Assembly: GCF_000218685.1 (NCBI RefSeq)
Contig: NW_006763294.1
Span: forward strand, 2,561,771-2,625,770
Reading direction: 5' to 3'
Source of the DNA: Serpula lacrymans var. lacrymans S7.9
Lineage: Eukaryota; Basidiomycota; Agaricomycetes; Boletales; Serpulaceae
DNA length: 64,000 bases
This document shows, in pieces, positions 24,221 through 35,990 of the stretch. The position numbers and the translations under genes are program-made. Positions within the stretch are counted from its first letter, which is position 1. Every line of letters starts with the position of its first letter. Below the pieces are notes generated by a model. That model had not been told where the DNA came from. It did not search any database and saw only the letters and a list, made by a program, of their open reading frames with translations.

Positions 24221-24558
24221 TGATGCCGACTTGGTAATGTAAACATATCACATTGTAGAGAACGAACAGGGATCCGAGAGATAGTACTAAAGGAGATGTT
24301 GTACAAGTACACAGATAGCAAAATTGACCGCTGAATGAGCCCACTAGTCCTGATATGAGATGAAGAAGTCCTTGTTGGTATATCGTATATGATGCATACT
24401 GCACAAAATGAATGAATGGATGGATATGAACAAATGTAATGAATAAATTGAATGTGATGCATTGCACCTCAAGTGCATGATTAAGTCCTATAGCGAATCG
24501 ATACCAGTGACGAGATACCACGACCGCCAAAATCAAAACAGATCGAAGGCCCAAGAAA
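24221..24558. other. Convergent 3' ends (amidase / F-box-WD40)
   Basis: Spacer between two converging genes; AT-rich and without a gene that I can support. Confidence 0.5.
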
Positions 24559-27500
24559 TCAAACAAAAAGCTCGGCGCCGTCTATGCCATACGTGAAATC
24601 CAACACGACAATCCTCTGATCATGTGACGTGCTACGAGAAGTATTTTCGTTGAGACGGGGGAAATTCGTTGTTGATTTGTCAATTCGGGAGATAGAGATG
24701 GGCGGCGGCAAGAAGAACAAACGTCAGCGTATACTTTCATAATAAGAGGAGGCAGAGCCAAGGTGCGGAATTTTTGGAGGATGCGACGAGATAGATTAAG
24801 GAAATCACCCACCTGACAATCTTCCCCACATCAAACCGCACATCAAAGATATGGCTCGCATGCAGGTTCTTGAACACTCTTACAGGTCGTCCCGTGCCAT
24901 TTCCACCTCCTTCCCCCTCTTTCCACTCCCAAACCCTCACCGACCGATCGTAGCTCGCACTCACAATATATCCACTTCTCGGCTCGAAATACAAGGCACG
25001 GACCAAAAGTGTGTGACCCACAAATGTGTGCAGACATTCGCCTGTCGACGCTCTCCATAGCTTGACAGTACAGTCGTTCGAGCCAGAGAGAATCAGGTCG
25101 TCCTGTGCATATTCATCATCATGACGAGACCGGGAGAAGAGAGTAAGAAGACTAAAGCTATACATAGCAGAAGCACTCGGACTGACCTTGAATTCGATAC
25201 ATGCCATCCCTCTTTCATGACCTTCAAATAACCGTAGCCTCTCCCCACTTTCGATGTCCCAGAGCATCATAGTGCCATCCCTACTTGCGCTTACCACCCT
25301 CCCTCGCTCGAGCCCAACGGCATTCACAGACCCTTCATGGCCGTGTATCGCGCGGAATCGTGTGAGCGTGCGCCGGCAGTACACATTAATGAGACCGTCT
25401 TTGGCGCTTAGATCAAGGGCGAAAATCAGCTATTCAAATATTGATAAAACTCAGTCCGAACATACCAGCTGACAACCCACTGGTCATCCATCCTCAAATC
25501 AACTACGCCTCCAGAATGATCACGCAGTACCTTTCTGACTGTCGCACGGACCTCTCCTACCTCATCCCCCGCTTCGCCCTCTCCATCTGTTATATCATCA
25601 CCACCACCAGTATGCGTCCTATGGATAAAGCTCCCCTCATTATTGTGTCTATCATGTTCACCGTTACCGACGTTGTCATCACTGCTCTCATCACTACTAC
25701 CGACCGTCCCATCCTGCTCCCTATACCGGTTCTTTCGTGAATTCTGATGTCTCCCGGTCCTTCGAGGGGGTAAGGACACCAAATCCCATACGCAAACTGT
25801 GCAATCACTACTCCCGCTTACCATAAATCCACGAACCCTTCCACCATCAGCCTCCCGTTCTTCTCCTTTCTGTTCGCTGCTGCGTTCATGTCGCCCACTG
25901 TCAACCCCATGTCTATCCCAATCTCTCTCGAACTTCAAACATAAAACACTGCCTCTATGCCCTTCGAAGCTCCCGAGCAGCTTCCCGCTATTCAAAGCCC
26001 ATACTTTGATCGTCGTATCTCTCGAACCGGTGATAATGCGCTTAGAATCAAAATCAAGGCAGTAGACACTAATGGGGGAGAGGTATAAGGACTGCTTCTT
26101 GACAAGAAGTACACCAAAAGCACGATTGGCTCACCTATCCGTATGTCCCTCGATCCTCCTCACCTTCGGCTCTCCCTCTGGATCGCGCCACCTCCGTTCC
26201 AGGAGCGCACGCGCCTTGTACACTCGCTTCCAATCGAGCATCAGTGGGGCTATCTGTGGACTCTGTGTGATGTAGGGTGTCGGTATCTCCGAAGATGGAA
26301 CTTCTCGTACATGGGGTACATGCACGACTGATGAAACTGGCGAAGAGTTCAGGGGCTCCAAAGTAAACTTCGAGGTCCCTTCATCCGAGAGGCTTGGGTT
26401 TAAAGACCGAAGTGCTCTCCCGTGACTATATCCATGCTTCAGTCCGTCTTCGCCATCCTCCCATATATCACCATACCGCACATCTTTCTCCCTCCATTCA
26501 CGCATCCGCTCCTCCCACCCGGGAACCAACACGCTCCTACCGCTCTTTGCACACCAGCTCGCTCTTGCAAGGTCAACCGCCCACCCTCGTGGATTCACGC
26601 ACCACCACGGCGCAAGTCCTCGTGCTGGCTCTTCGCCATCCAGGTTTAGGGTTTCCGTACCGACACTTACATGACTTGCCCTAAGTAAGTTGCCCGAAGT
26701 CGTATCTCCTTCCCGTTCGCTGTTAATCTGGCCCTCGACCTCGCCTCCACTTTCAGCACGTCTCCAAACAGCCCACCAAACGGCATTGTCTTCAATGAGG
26801 CGAGCCCAATGCTTGCACACCAACGCGCAGGAGAGAAGGTCGGGAAGGGGGAGGTATGAAAGTATGTGGAGAGATAACTCCGGTGGGAGGGTAGTAAGGA
26901 TATCTATGGTGAAGTGGCAACGGAAAAGATGGGAGGGAGAACAGGGTAGGTACAGTTGTGCGCATAGGCAGGAAAAGAAATGAGATAGTCAGGTCGAACA
27001 TTCAACTCGACTGATAAACGTAGACTCACCAAACCCGCTCACAATCTTCGCCCTCCATCCACGGCTTATAAACGATGCTACATCCATATCAAGATCAGGA
27101 TCTGCTCCACATCTATCATATCTACTGCACCCATCCGACCTCATACTGTCTCGTACACTCCTGGGGCCCCAAGTAGATGGACTGGACCACGATAGGAACG
27201 GGCCATACCCGACCGCAGCATTCCATCCAGCAGTTGCCTTCATATCTGGGCCTGCACCAACGTCCGTGTCTGCGACATTCAAGTCGCATGCATTACTCCC
27301 GCTCCCTCCTTCACCTGTATATGTCCTGCGCCATGAGTTCGTGGACTCGTTTACAACGGTACTGATACTTCTGTTGATGGTCAATAAACTTGAGACTGCT
27401 GCATCCTTCGATCGATGTCGATGACAAAATCCGTCCTCGGGTCCTTGCTCAAGATCAATTTGCCCTGGTGTCTTCAGCTGGCCAACTCCATCTGCGTCAA

Positions 27501-28872
27501 GTGAGCGAGACCGGATTTCTGCTTCGAAGAGACGCGCTCGTCCTGAGCTTGAGTTTGATATATGCGCCTGAAAAGATGTACCTGCGACACCTTTGACAAC
27601 TCCGGCATCGCGGAAGCGCGATAAGTATCGACCTTCACTGTAATGGCCGACGTTGACGCTCCTGCCTGGACCCATATCTCTATACCGACCAATGTCGATG
27701 TCGCTCTGGCTTTCGCGATCGTCCACGACAACGAGCTCACCCTCCTCGCCATCAAGCGGAGAGAGTGTCGAGTAGTCTAGGCCAAGACCAAATACTGTAC
27801 CTATTTCAGTATCTGTATGAGCCTGCCTCGAGCGTATGTTGGGGCGAGAATGGATGTGGAGTTTCGACTTTGATGATGTGCTATGGCTATAGAATGAGTG
27901 TAGCTTGGGGTATATGCGTGGTGTGTGGAATGTAAGTGTGCTCGTGCTTGGGTTTTGTTGATACGATTGAGAAGTGGAATGGCTGGAGCAGACGGTCTCA
28001 TCGCAAGAGTGAGAGGCTCCATTGTAGATACGAAGGGGAGATGATCTTGCTTTGCGCTTTAGAGGTGTTGTTATCGGGTCATTACCATTGGGAGAGAGGG
28101 ACGAAGGAGAGACTGATGGGGAGTATTTTGACGAAGGAGAGGAAATAGACTGCCACAGTTTAGCAATGCTTGGTTTCTTTGAGTGTATGCGAGTCTTTGC
28201 GGAGATCCCCACACGGGATTTGGAGCGTAAATGATTTAAAGGAGTGGAATGACGAGTACAGTATGGACAGAGATACGTCCGCAATGCTGAACCAGCGCCA
28301 GCGCTGTTATAATCGTCTGCGACGTGGTAAGAGTGACTACGGGGAGTCAGACTGTCGCAGTTACGCGCAGTGACGAGACCGTACCCAAACCCGTCCTGGG
28401 AAGCGCACTTGCATTGAGCTGCACCAGCATTTCGTAGGTATCTGCGGGGAGGATGTTTTCTCGAGACGGTGGGCGTGCTAGGCGAGCTGATAATGGAAAA
28501 GTCCAGAGTGGGCACGGGTGAAATGGGCTCGGGGGTTGTTTGGGCTGTGGGTTGTGTGTTCGTGGGTGTGCAATTACCAATGCTAGTCATGCACGAGCCA
28601 GACGATGTTGAAGACGAGCGGTTGTCGCTTACTGAAGCTGGTTTACTAAGAGGAAGAGAAAGAGAAGGCGAAGGTGAGGATGGGGTGGTAAGAAATGGAG
28701 AACCCAAAACTGAATTCATCGTTTCAGTGAATGCAGGCGACGAATCTACGACCGTGCTCGCTGTGCTGCTAGGTGGCGAGCAGAAGAGCGTCAGCGCCGT
28801 TGGACGCGATTTCTCTCTTCTACGAGGAACGGTACTTGGCCTCAGTGCAGGTGTCAAATGCGTGGTCGACAT
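24559..28872 (-). CDS. Large F-box / WD40-repeat protein (SCF adaptor type)
   Basis: Six exons, 28872-27030, 26903-26135, 26068-25466, 25406-25187, 25102-24813 and 24631-24559, give 1265 residues. Residues 1-615 are Ser/Thr/Pro-rich and presumably disordered. The F-box sits around residues 614-660 across intron 1 (ILTTLPPELSLHILSYLPLP, then ALVCKHWARLIEDN). After a variable linker, about seven WD repeats begin near residue 865 (GHTDSVYCLDFDSKRIITGS, SFEGHRGSVLCLKF, GHEGSVNAVGLERGRVVSAS, LFEGHERGMACIEF, FVGHTLLVRALYF, HASHIFDVRF); a long charged insert lies inside the second blade. This is the layout of Cdc4/beta-TrCP-type SCF substrate receptors, which bind phosphodegrons. The ATG at 28872 is the first in frame after the upstream region. 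Confidence 0.85.
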
Positions 28873-30708
28873 GTCAGGTAGCGACAACGAATAGAAACGC
28901 GATAAACATGCACATTAGCGCTCGCTGCTTGGCTCGCGGCATCAAAGTCGCGTGACCCACTGCAAAGCATCCGAACCCCTCACCATGTGCATGCACAGGA
29001 GGCATGTGTAATCTTTCTGCTATTCAAACATCCTTTGGCAAGCTTAACAGTGCGTCTCGGATCGAGTAATAATCATCCGGACAAAGCTCAGTGCTACATT
29101 TTTCATGAAAAATCCTTGAATGTATCTTCAACTGTTAATCAACTGATTTTCCAGGCTCCCAGACCACATTGTTTCTAGAGAGGAGAAATCCTAGAGCATA
29201 CACAACCAGGAAAATTTACCTCACACTGGATGCTTTGCTAACAGCATATATGATAACAAAAAATAAATCACAATAACTTTAAGATGTATGTACACAAAGT
29301 TTTAAAACAGCTAAATTCATAACAATAAACAAACACATGCCACATGAGAGCACACATTGTAAAGTTAACATAGAGGCTGGCATTGTAATCCCTTCATTTC
29401 CCGACTTATAGAACCAGTTCTACAACAATCTGTGCATCGATACTTAACAGTCTGCAGACCAGAGTCCACACTTTTTGGACCCATTGGATGAAGGAGCTAA
29501 CTCAGCACTCCACACACGTGTGTGCCTCTACATGGACTCCTGAGCATTATGAGAGTTGTCCCTCATAGTATGGGACTGTCTGGGCATTGGACCAGCAGGA
29601 AATGGCTCGCTTTTTCTTACATTTTCATATGGACACCTCCTGATGTTTATCCTTTGTTTCCCCCATCGGTTCCCATATATCTTGGGTTTTTTTTGCTATT
29701 TACTTTGTGGTACTACTATAAAATTGTACTTCCAAAAGGAAGAAATAGCATCTTTGGATCCCCTGTAACTCAGAATTCATCTGAATAAGTCGCCATAGTC
29801 ACCTCAGGGGTGTTGTAGACATTCCCCAACTGTATAGCCATATTTCCAACAAGTGCAAAGCTTGTTGTGACGTTCCACTCGTATAGGCCCAACATGCAGA
29901 CTCTTAGGAGTCATGTCATATTCTCAGCTCTACATATCTACTCAGCTTAGACTCAAAAGTGTGGACTCTGTGGACTGACCTGTGGATCTGCAGACTCATC
30001 TGTGGACTCGTTCCATTCTAGTCTTCAGCACTTTCTTCTGAATCTATTGGTTGATCCCTGCAGGTTGAATGACACATAGATGTTTGGACATCAGGACTAT
30101 ACTAAGTTCTTGTTGGAGATTCAGACCTTCAGAGCATGGGAACAAGCACAGGAGAAGGATACTTTGGCAAATAAAGGTCCTAAAATGTACATACAAAGCT
30201 AAACATATGTAAATACCATGTGAAAAATAGTAATAGCCACAAAAGGCCAGTTACATATAATCATGGGATAAAAGCTCCAAAGTTTGCTTACATAACTTCA
30301 TTTCTACAGTTCTTTCCCAGGCACCTGTAAGGTGTGGCACCCTTACTAGTTCTTACCTAATACTTACAGCCGCATCACATTTCCGCTTTTCTGGTGTTAT
30401 GTCAGAACCTTATCTGAATAATCACCTTTATCACTACCACTACATTGCATCCTTTGTACTAGCTATTACAGCAATAGAACAAGGTCCTGTGCACTTGTGG
30501 TCTGATCAGGGTGAACCCTTTACAACATCAAAATTGATAGGATGCTCCTGGAGAAGACAGTCAACAGCCCAGGGCTTGTGAAGTGACTAATGTGAGTGGG
30601 GTGGCTAAGGAATCATTTTTTGGATGCCCCCCAGGCCATCACCTGATGAGGGGGTTGAAAAGGGATGTCATGGAGATTTGGAATGGCCGCAAGAGTGCTG
30701 GATATATC

Positions 30709-30930
30709 CTAACATAAGAGGCGGTTAGCAACCACATTGCATACACCAGCAATGTGGAAGACATGGTAGTTGACTTTGCAAGCCAAAAACATGTCTATCA
30801 CATGGATAAGGAGTTGGTTGTAGAGGGGTTTGGTGCTGAGGGAGTTAAACATGGTGATGATGTTGTGATTGTCAGTACATACAGCCAAATGACCTCCACA
30901 GGGGAGCTTGGTTATAGTGTCATAGATCAC
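30709..30930 (-). mobile_element. Degenerate retrotransposon RNase H fragment
   Basis: The minus-strand frame has the RNase H-like pattern of agaric retroelements: HLAVCTDNHNIITMFNSL, KPLYNQLLIHVIDMF and VFHIAGVCNVVANRL. Two of the expected catalytic Asp positions survive or are substituted, and the frame is short. It lies about 290 bp downstream of the reverse transcriptase fragment on the same strand, so the middle of the polymerase has been lost. Confidence 0.65.
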
Positions 30931-31218
30931 TGAGAAAACACCCTTTCAGATTATAAGTTCCTTGTTACTGTAGTGCTTTTGAAAGAGGTGTAAGCAGTTC
31001 CTCAAGTCCTGGATGACATACTGTAGATTACAATATTCTCACTGTAGTAAATAAGTAGAAGTATATGGAGAATGATCAGAAAGGATTATTCTACTGTAAG
31101 TCTAAATTGATATGCTCACCTCAGTTCAATGTACAATGGACTGAGGTATGAAAAAAATAAAACTATTGGAAAAGTCCGAAAATATGGGAAAACTAATATA
31201 ATATTTGTTTCTCACAGT

Positions 31219-31440
31219 TCATATTGGTGAGAGCTCATAATCATTGCAGCATTGTAGCTGCATCACATTCCTACACTGGACATTGTCGAGATTTACACCA
31301 GCAGTGTCATCCTTTGAAATCATAGAGTTTAATGAGAAGGCACCAGCACTGGAATTGGTAAAGAGACAGTACTTCCCCCCAGGCTTAGGCACAACATATA
31401 CTGGCATGGAATACATGCCTGAGTAATAATTCTGGTACAA
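31219..31440 (-). mobile_element. Degenerate reverse transcriptase N-terminal fragment
   Basis: The minus-strand frame contains YSMPVYVVPKPGGKYCLFTN followed by SSAGAFSLNSMIS, the start of the reverse transcriptase domain in a class of basidiomycete retroelements. The catalytic YxDD region is not found, so the element is dead. Confidence 0.65.
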
Positions 31441-31999
31441 AGGGTTCAGAATACCTTTTAAACTCCTTTCTCAATTTCCAACATTAGGAATTCTTATTTT
31501 GCTGACCTATTTTGTGTGTATGTGGGAATATCAAGCGTAATAGGATATTCACCATATTGTGTGTCTGCAAAAGGCCAAACACCTTTGCAAAGGCCATGAC
31601 AATACAATCTGACCTCCCAGTCTCTCTATGGCATAACAAAAGTAAGCACTTCAAGCCATGATGAGATGGAAATTGTCCAGTCTCTACATTATCAAATCCG
31701 CTTCTTGGTTTTTGGAAGCCTGATATGGAGCTTAAAGAGTTCAACAATTTTCTGAGACTGTGTGTCATCTGTGGAAGACAAGTAGTGACCAGAGAAAACT
31801 CAATTGAGATCAATAGTATTCCCTTTGAAGACATTGAGCTATTCTAACATTGTAAAGCTTGAACACCCTATTGTGGTGATGGCATTGTTGATGATGAAGA
31901 CTGCCTGTTGGAAAACCACACACAAAACAAACTAACAAACAATCTTCCCAGATTCCATGGAACTTGTTTGTGGGCTAGACTTCCTATAATGGTGGGTGC

Positions 32000-32413
32000 T
32001 GTAACAACCAAAGTTTGTATACTCTGGCACACAACAAGAACAAGCAAAGAGTGGTGAGGAGGAGAGGATAATCCCCTTTAAGGTAGGATCAAGTTTGTTG
32101 TGGGTAAACAACAGGAGGACTTGCTGAGGAGTTTCCTTGATCTATTGGGGTTTATATACATCTACAGACTATTTATACATGTGTACTATACAGTTGATAA
32201 TGGCAATGGCTGATGATGTCATAGAGCACAGCCCGTGTGACCAGCTCCACTACGTGAGAGACTTGTAGCTAAGAATAAAGAAAAGCAGTGCAATGCAAGA
32301 AAGTGGAGTTTGAACAAAATGGAAAGTGCCGCATAGCACAGTGTGTGAAAACTACAAAAGAAAGTTCAAGTGGAGAATGAAATTTAAAGGTCCAAAAATT
32401 GTGTACCGTAACA
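32000..32413. mobile_element. Solo LTR 1 (TG...CA ends, 5-bp duplication GGTGC)
   Basis: A 414-bp unit that begins TGTAACAACC and ends GTAACA, flanked directly by GGTGC at 31995-31999 and 32414-32418. The same site is unoccupied in the second repeat copy at 62791-62795. It is similar along its whole length to solo LTR 2 (shared CAGGAGGACTTGCTGAGGAG and TGATGATGTCATAG blocks). No internal retroelement region lies between the two units, so each is a solo LTR left by recombination. Confidence 0.85.
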
Positions 32414-32580
32414 GGTGCTCTGGTTGTTCGTGGGGTGGTAAGCTTTATGATCCTTCAAAACAAAACCCAAGTGATGTGTGTTTGAGGAGGGATAGATCAA
32501 AGATAGGGGCTTGATACTGAACTGGATAGGGGACTGGGACAAATCAAGATGAGCACTACATTGCTACTTGTAGCACAAGG

Positions 32581-32986
32581 TGTAACAACCAAGAGTGGTG
32601 CACACTAAAACAAACTATAAAGGTAGTGGTGAGCGAGTGGTTACCCCTTAGGTAGGACTGAGTTAGTTGTGGGTATACAACAGGAGGACTTGCTGAGGAG
32701 TCTCCTTGATCTATTGGGGTATATATACTACTACAGGTTTGTTTGTACATATGTACTATACAGTTGATGAAGGCAGTGGCTGATGATGTCATAGGCACAG
32801 CCCGTGTGACCAGCTCTACTGCATGAGATACTTTGTAGCTAAAATAAGAAGAAAGGCAGCGTGGCGCAAGAAAGAGGAGTATGAACAAAAGGGAAAGTGC
32901 CGCCTGGCACAGTGTGTTGAAAACTACAGTAAAAGGTTAAAGAGGAGGATGAAGATTAAAGGTCTGAAAATTGTGTTATCGTAACA
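32581..32986. mobile_element. Solo LTR 2 (TG...CA ends, 5-bp duplication CAAGG)
   Basis: A 406-bp unit, same family and orientation as solo LTR 1, beginning TGTAACAACC and ending GTAACA. It is flanked by CAAGG at 32576-32580 and 32987-32991. The corresponding position in repeat copy 2 (62950-62954) has a single CAAGG and no insertion. Confidence 0.85.
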
Positions 32987-33224
32987 CAAGGCAGGTTTGA
33001 GAACAATGAAAAATGACAAATATCCCAGTGATAGCAAGATCCTGGCGCACAAACTGTAGTGCTCAGAAGGACTCTAATTGAAGGGGATGACAGTGACTTC
33101 AACAGTGGAAAGTAACAACAATAACAATAAACAGTAGTAGCAGCAAAAATTATTGTGACCACACTAGATCACAAGTAGCAGTAGACAGTGGATTTGAGCT
33201 TAAAAATTCTGTGAGAGATCCTAG

Positions 33225-35576
33225 TTACTTGATATGATAGGAAGACATTTGAGAACAAGACTTGTTTGTGATTTTTACAATGACCCACTCAGTGTGGCCT
33301 TTAAATGGATCAGCCACTAAGTGAGCAGTGGAAGCATCCCAAATCCTCACTGTGTTATCCAAAGAGCCTGAAGCCACCTTGGCTCCATCTGATGAGAATG
33401 CAACAGACATGACGAAGTTGGTGTGATCTTGAAAGGGGCCAACCACCATGTGAGCAGTAGAAGCATCACAAACCCTCACTGTGTTATCCCAAAAGCCTGA
33501 GGCCACCTTTGCTCCATCTGATGAGAATACAACAGATGTGACAACCCCAGTGTGGCCTATAATTGGGCCAGCCACCAGGTGACCAGTGAAAGCATCCCAA
33601 ATCCTCACTGTTTTATCCCAAGAGCCTGATGCCACCTTGGCTCCATTTTGTGAGAATGCAACAGATGTGACCTCATCAGTATGGCCTTGAAATGGGCCAG
33701 CCACCATGTAGCCAGTGGAAGCACCCCAGATCCTCACTGTCCTATCCCGAGAGCCTGAAGCTATCTTGCTTCCATCTGGAGAGTATGCAACTGATGAAAA
33801 AGCACCCTTGTGACCCCTCATGATATTCAGCAATGCAGGCCATGCTACATCTTTTCCAGACACTATAGCAAGTATGTTCTTGAAATGTGGCAAATATGAC
33901 TTTGACACAAGCGGCTGCTCTGGTGCAAATGGAAAAGCAGACAAATAGATATGAGGCATACTTTCTGATATGGGAACATCAAAATTAACAATAAATCACT
34001 GTGCATCTTCGCAGAGCTCTCCCAGGGTTGGTGCGATAGCCTGTCAATGAACCAGTGAGTATTATGAAATGCTTCTAGTAGGCAGTGTGAAACTTACCCT
34101 TAGTTTCAATGCTGCAATAATCAAAACCTCTAAAGCACTTGGCACATTGTATGCTAGACTCATAACCTCCAACCAGTGCAACAGGTGCTTATTGAAAAAT
34201 GTCTGCAACGTCTCAATAAGCCAACTTTGGACATGTATTTTGTCTGTTATATCTGCCAGGTGTCCTCCCCAATACCAACAAGAGTAGTTTAAATGACCAC
34301 CAATTTATCGTGCAATAAGCTTGTCCAAGTCTTCAATATCACTGTTTTGGACATGGGAAGTCTCCAATTGGCAGATATTAAACTTCAGGCCGTTGTTGCC
34401 ATCAAACATTATCTGGAAGCAAGACTGCAACATAGCTTGTTTCAGCTATACCATCATGTTGCCATCAATGCGTAGTGGTTTGGGGCACTGGTCAGAGCCA
34501 ACGAACTCTGTGAACGATAAATGTCCAATGCAAGTATGTCCGTCATTGCTTGATATCACAAAGCTCAGCTATGCGATGGTGTAGTCAACTGTTGCATCAG
34601 TTGTTGGGATGGCCATGAAATGTTTGAGGTGTGCGCATTCTAGTGGAACTTTGGCACAAACTATTACTCCCAGCAGAGACTGTAACACCTTCAAACTGGT
34701 GTTGCTGCTCTGAATACTTTCCAGAGCACTAGTAGCAATTTGACTATAAAGCTGTGGTAGACACCGCCCTGCCCTGTCATAGGATCACCAGATAGTATAA
34801 ACGCTAACTGCTCTTCAGGGTGTCCTTGCGTGACAATACACATAACAGTTTCTGCCCAGATAAAAAGACCTGCTGCATGATCTGTCATTTGGCTAATTGT
34901 CAGTTGTCCCAGCCAATCTTTGGGTAGCGAAGGGTATCCCTCTTTTATTGTTTTGAAGCGGCTAGCAAAAAACAAATACACATTTTTTCGCACAGCAAGT
35001 GTCACTTCATCACCGGTTGATAGAACAACTTCTTTGCAAATATCAGAGAAAGAACTCGGCATGCGCTCGTTTCGGCTGGTCACAATTAACTTGATGTTCT
35101 TGGGAAGGGAAGACTATTGCGCCAGAGTGTCAAGCAAAATGCTGCGTTGTGCAACCTGTGAGTCATCCCCACACTCATCCAAAGCATCCACTACAACAAC
35201 GGGATGCCTGTGACCAAACAAAGATTTTAAAAAAACAGATGTCAAACATAGGAGAGTATAAAACATTACCTAGCCCTCAACAAAACCTTTATTCCACTTT
35301 GTTGGCTGGTCAAAGGGCCTTTGATGAGGTGATCAAAGTGATCTTGGATATCAGGTACCTGTGGGTTCATGAGACCGCGGTCCAGGGCTTTGATAATACT
35401 GGCCTTTAAACCAGGACAATGAAGAGCGAGATCATGCACTATAGAACGCCACAAAGAGGTGGGGTCGCTTAACACATTGTGATCTCTACAGAAAGAGAAT
35501 GATCCACCAAGTTGATGTTTAGTCCTGAGCTATGAGACAAGACTGGATGCAACTGCAGATTTTCCAGCACCAGGAC
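33225..35576 (-). pseudogene. NACHT-WD40 (NWD-type STAND) pseudogene, 3' part
   Basis: Reading minus from 35576: the rest of the P-loop (PGAGKSAVASSLVS), an in-frame TAG at 35532-35530, LSDPTSLWRSIVHDLAL, the Walker B segment VVVVDALDECGDDS (about 35160-35205), NERMPSSFSDICKEVV, GLFIWAETVM and HWLEVMSL. At 33959-33225 come at least four highly similar WD repeats (pattern GHT..V.SVAFS..GAKVASGS.D.TVRIWDA). The segments lie in three frames, which may be introns or frameshifts, but with the stop and the insertion the gene is dead. It is cut off at the right by the 35577-41549 element and, after the last repeat, at the left near the old repeat. NWD proteins are fungal NLR-like STAND proteins, some acting in non-self recognition. 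Confidence 0.82.
35571..35576. repeat. Target-site duplication CAGGAC, left copy
   Basis: CAGGAC directly precedes the left terminal inverted repeat and is repeated at 41550-41555 directly after the right one. Removing the element and one copy restores an open P-loop. Confidence 0.85.
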
Positions 35577-35618
35577 TATGACGCTCTGTTTGCACTTTTA
35601 TTCAAAGTGCGACAGCGA
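35577..35618 (+). repeat. Left 42-bp terminal inverted repeat
   Basis: Begins TATGACGCTC and contains the small hairpin CACTTT-TATTC-AAAGTG. It is identical to the reverse complement of 41508-41549 except at position 11 (T versus C). Confidence 0.9.
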
Positions 35619-35990
35619 GAAATTTTCGGTGCAAAATATGGTGGACTGTGCGAAAAACAGATAAAAATTTGCGCAAGATGGGGAGCTGCGTGAACGAGAG
35701 ATGAAGACCCACGCGAAATGACGCCCAGTCAAGCCACTCTAGCTAGAATCTACTTCTACCTTGTACTTGAAACTATCTAGGTAAACCTGAACCTTTTGAA
35801 GTCATTTTTGGCTGGATTTTACTTGAGGGGAAAAGCTCAACATCAAAAGCCATTAGATTGTAGAGTAAATGAGAAGAAAAGACCGGATATACTTTGAGAA
35901 ATGTAGTATTATAAAAGAGTGTAAGTCAATAAGAAAGGAATGAACAATATAGTTGAAATGACAGAAAATGATTGCTTGAACAACAACAAC

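Larger units (their letters stand above)
28873..31887. other. AT-rich transposon-derived region upstream of the F-box/WD40 gene
   Basis: About 3 kb that is clearly more AT-rich than the flanking genes. It contains two degenerate retroelement coding fragments (listed separately) and imperfect GTGGACT-type repeats near 29960-30015. No intact gene is seen; a hydrophobic frame at 29522-29788 is not convincing. Confidence 0.5.
31888..33190. repeat. Old dispersed repeat, copy 1, with two nested solo LTRs
   Basis: After removing 32000-32413 and 32581-32986 (plus one copy of each 5-bp duplication), the remaining sequence aligns with 62683-63155 through most of its length. Shared blocks include GAAAACCACACACAAA, GATTCCA/CGGAACTTGTTT, GGTGCTCTGGTTGTTCGTGG, GATGAGCACTAC and TGCTCAGAAGGACTCTAAT. 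The nature of the repeat is unknown; it may itself be part of a retroelement. It abuts the truncated end of the WD40 pseudogene. Confidence 0.75.

Noticed and set aside
29522..29788. Hydrophobic 88-codon frame in the AT-rich zone
   Set aside because: Composition follows the T-rich sequence; no resemblance and surrounded by transposon debris.
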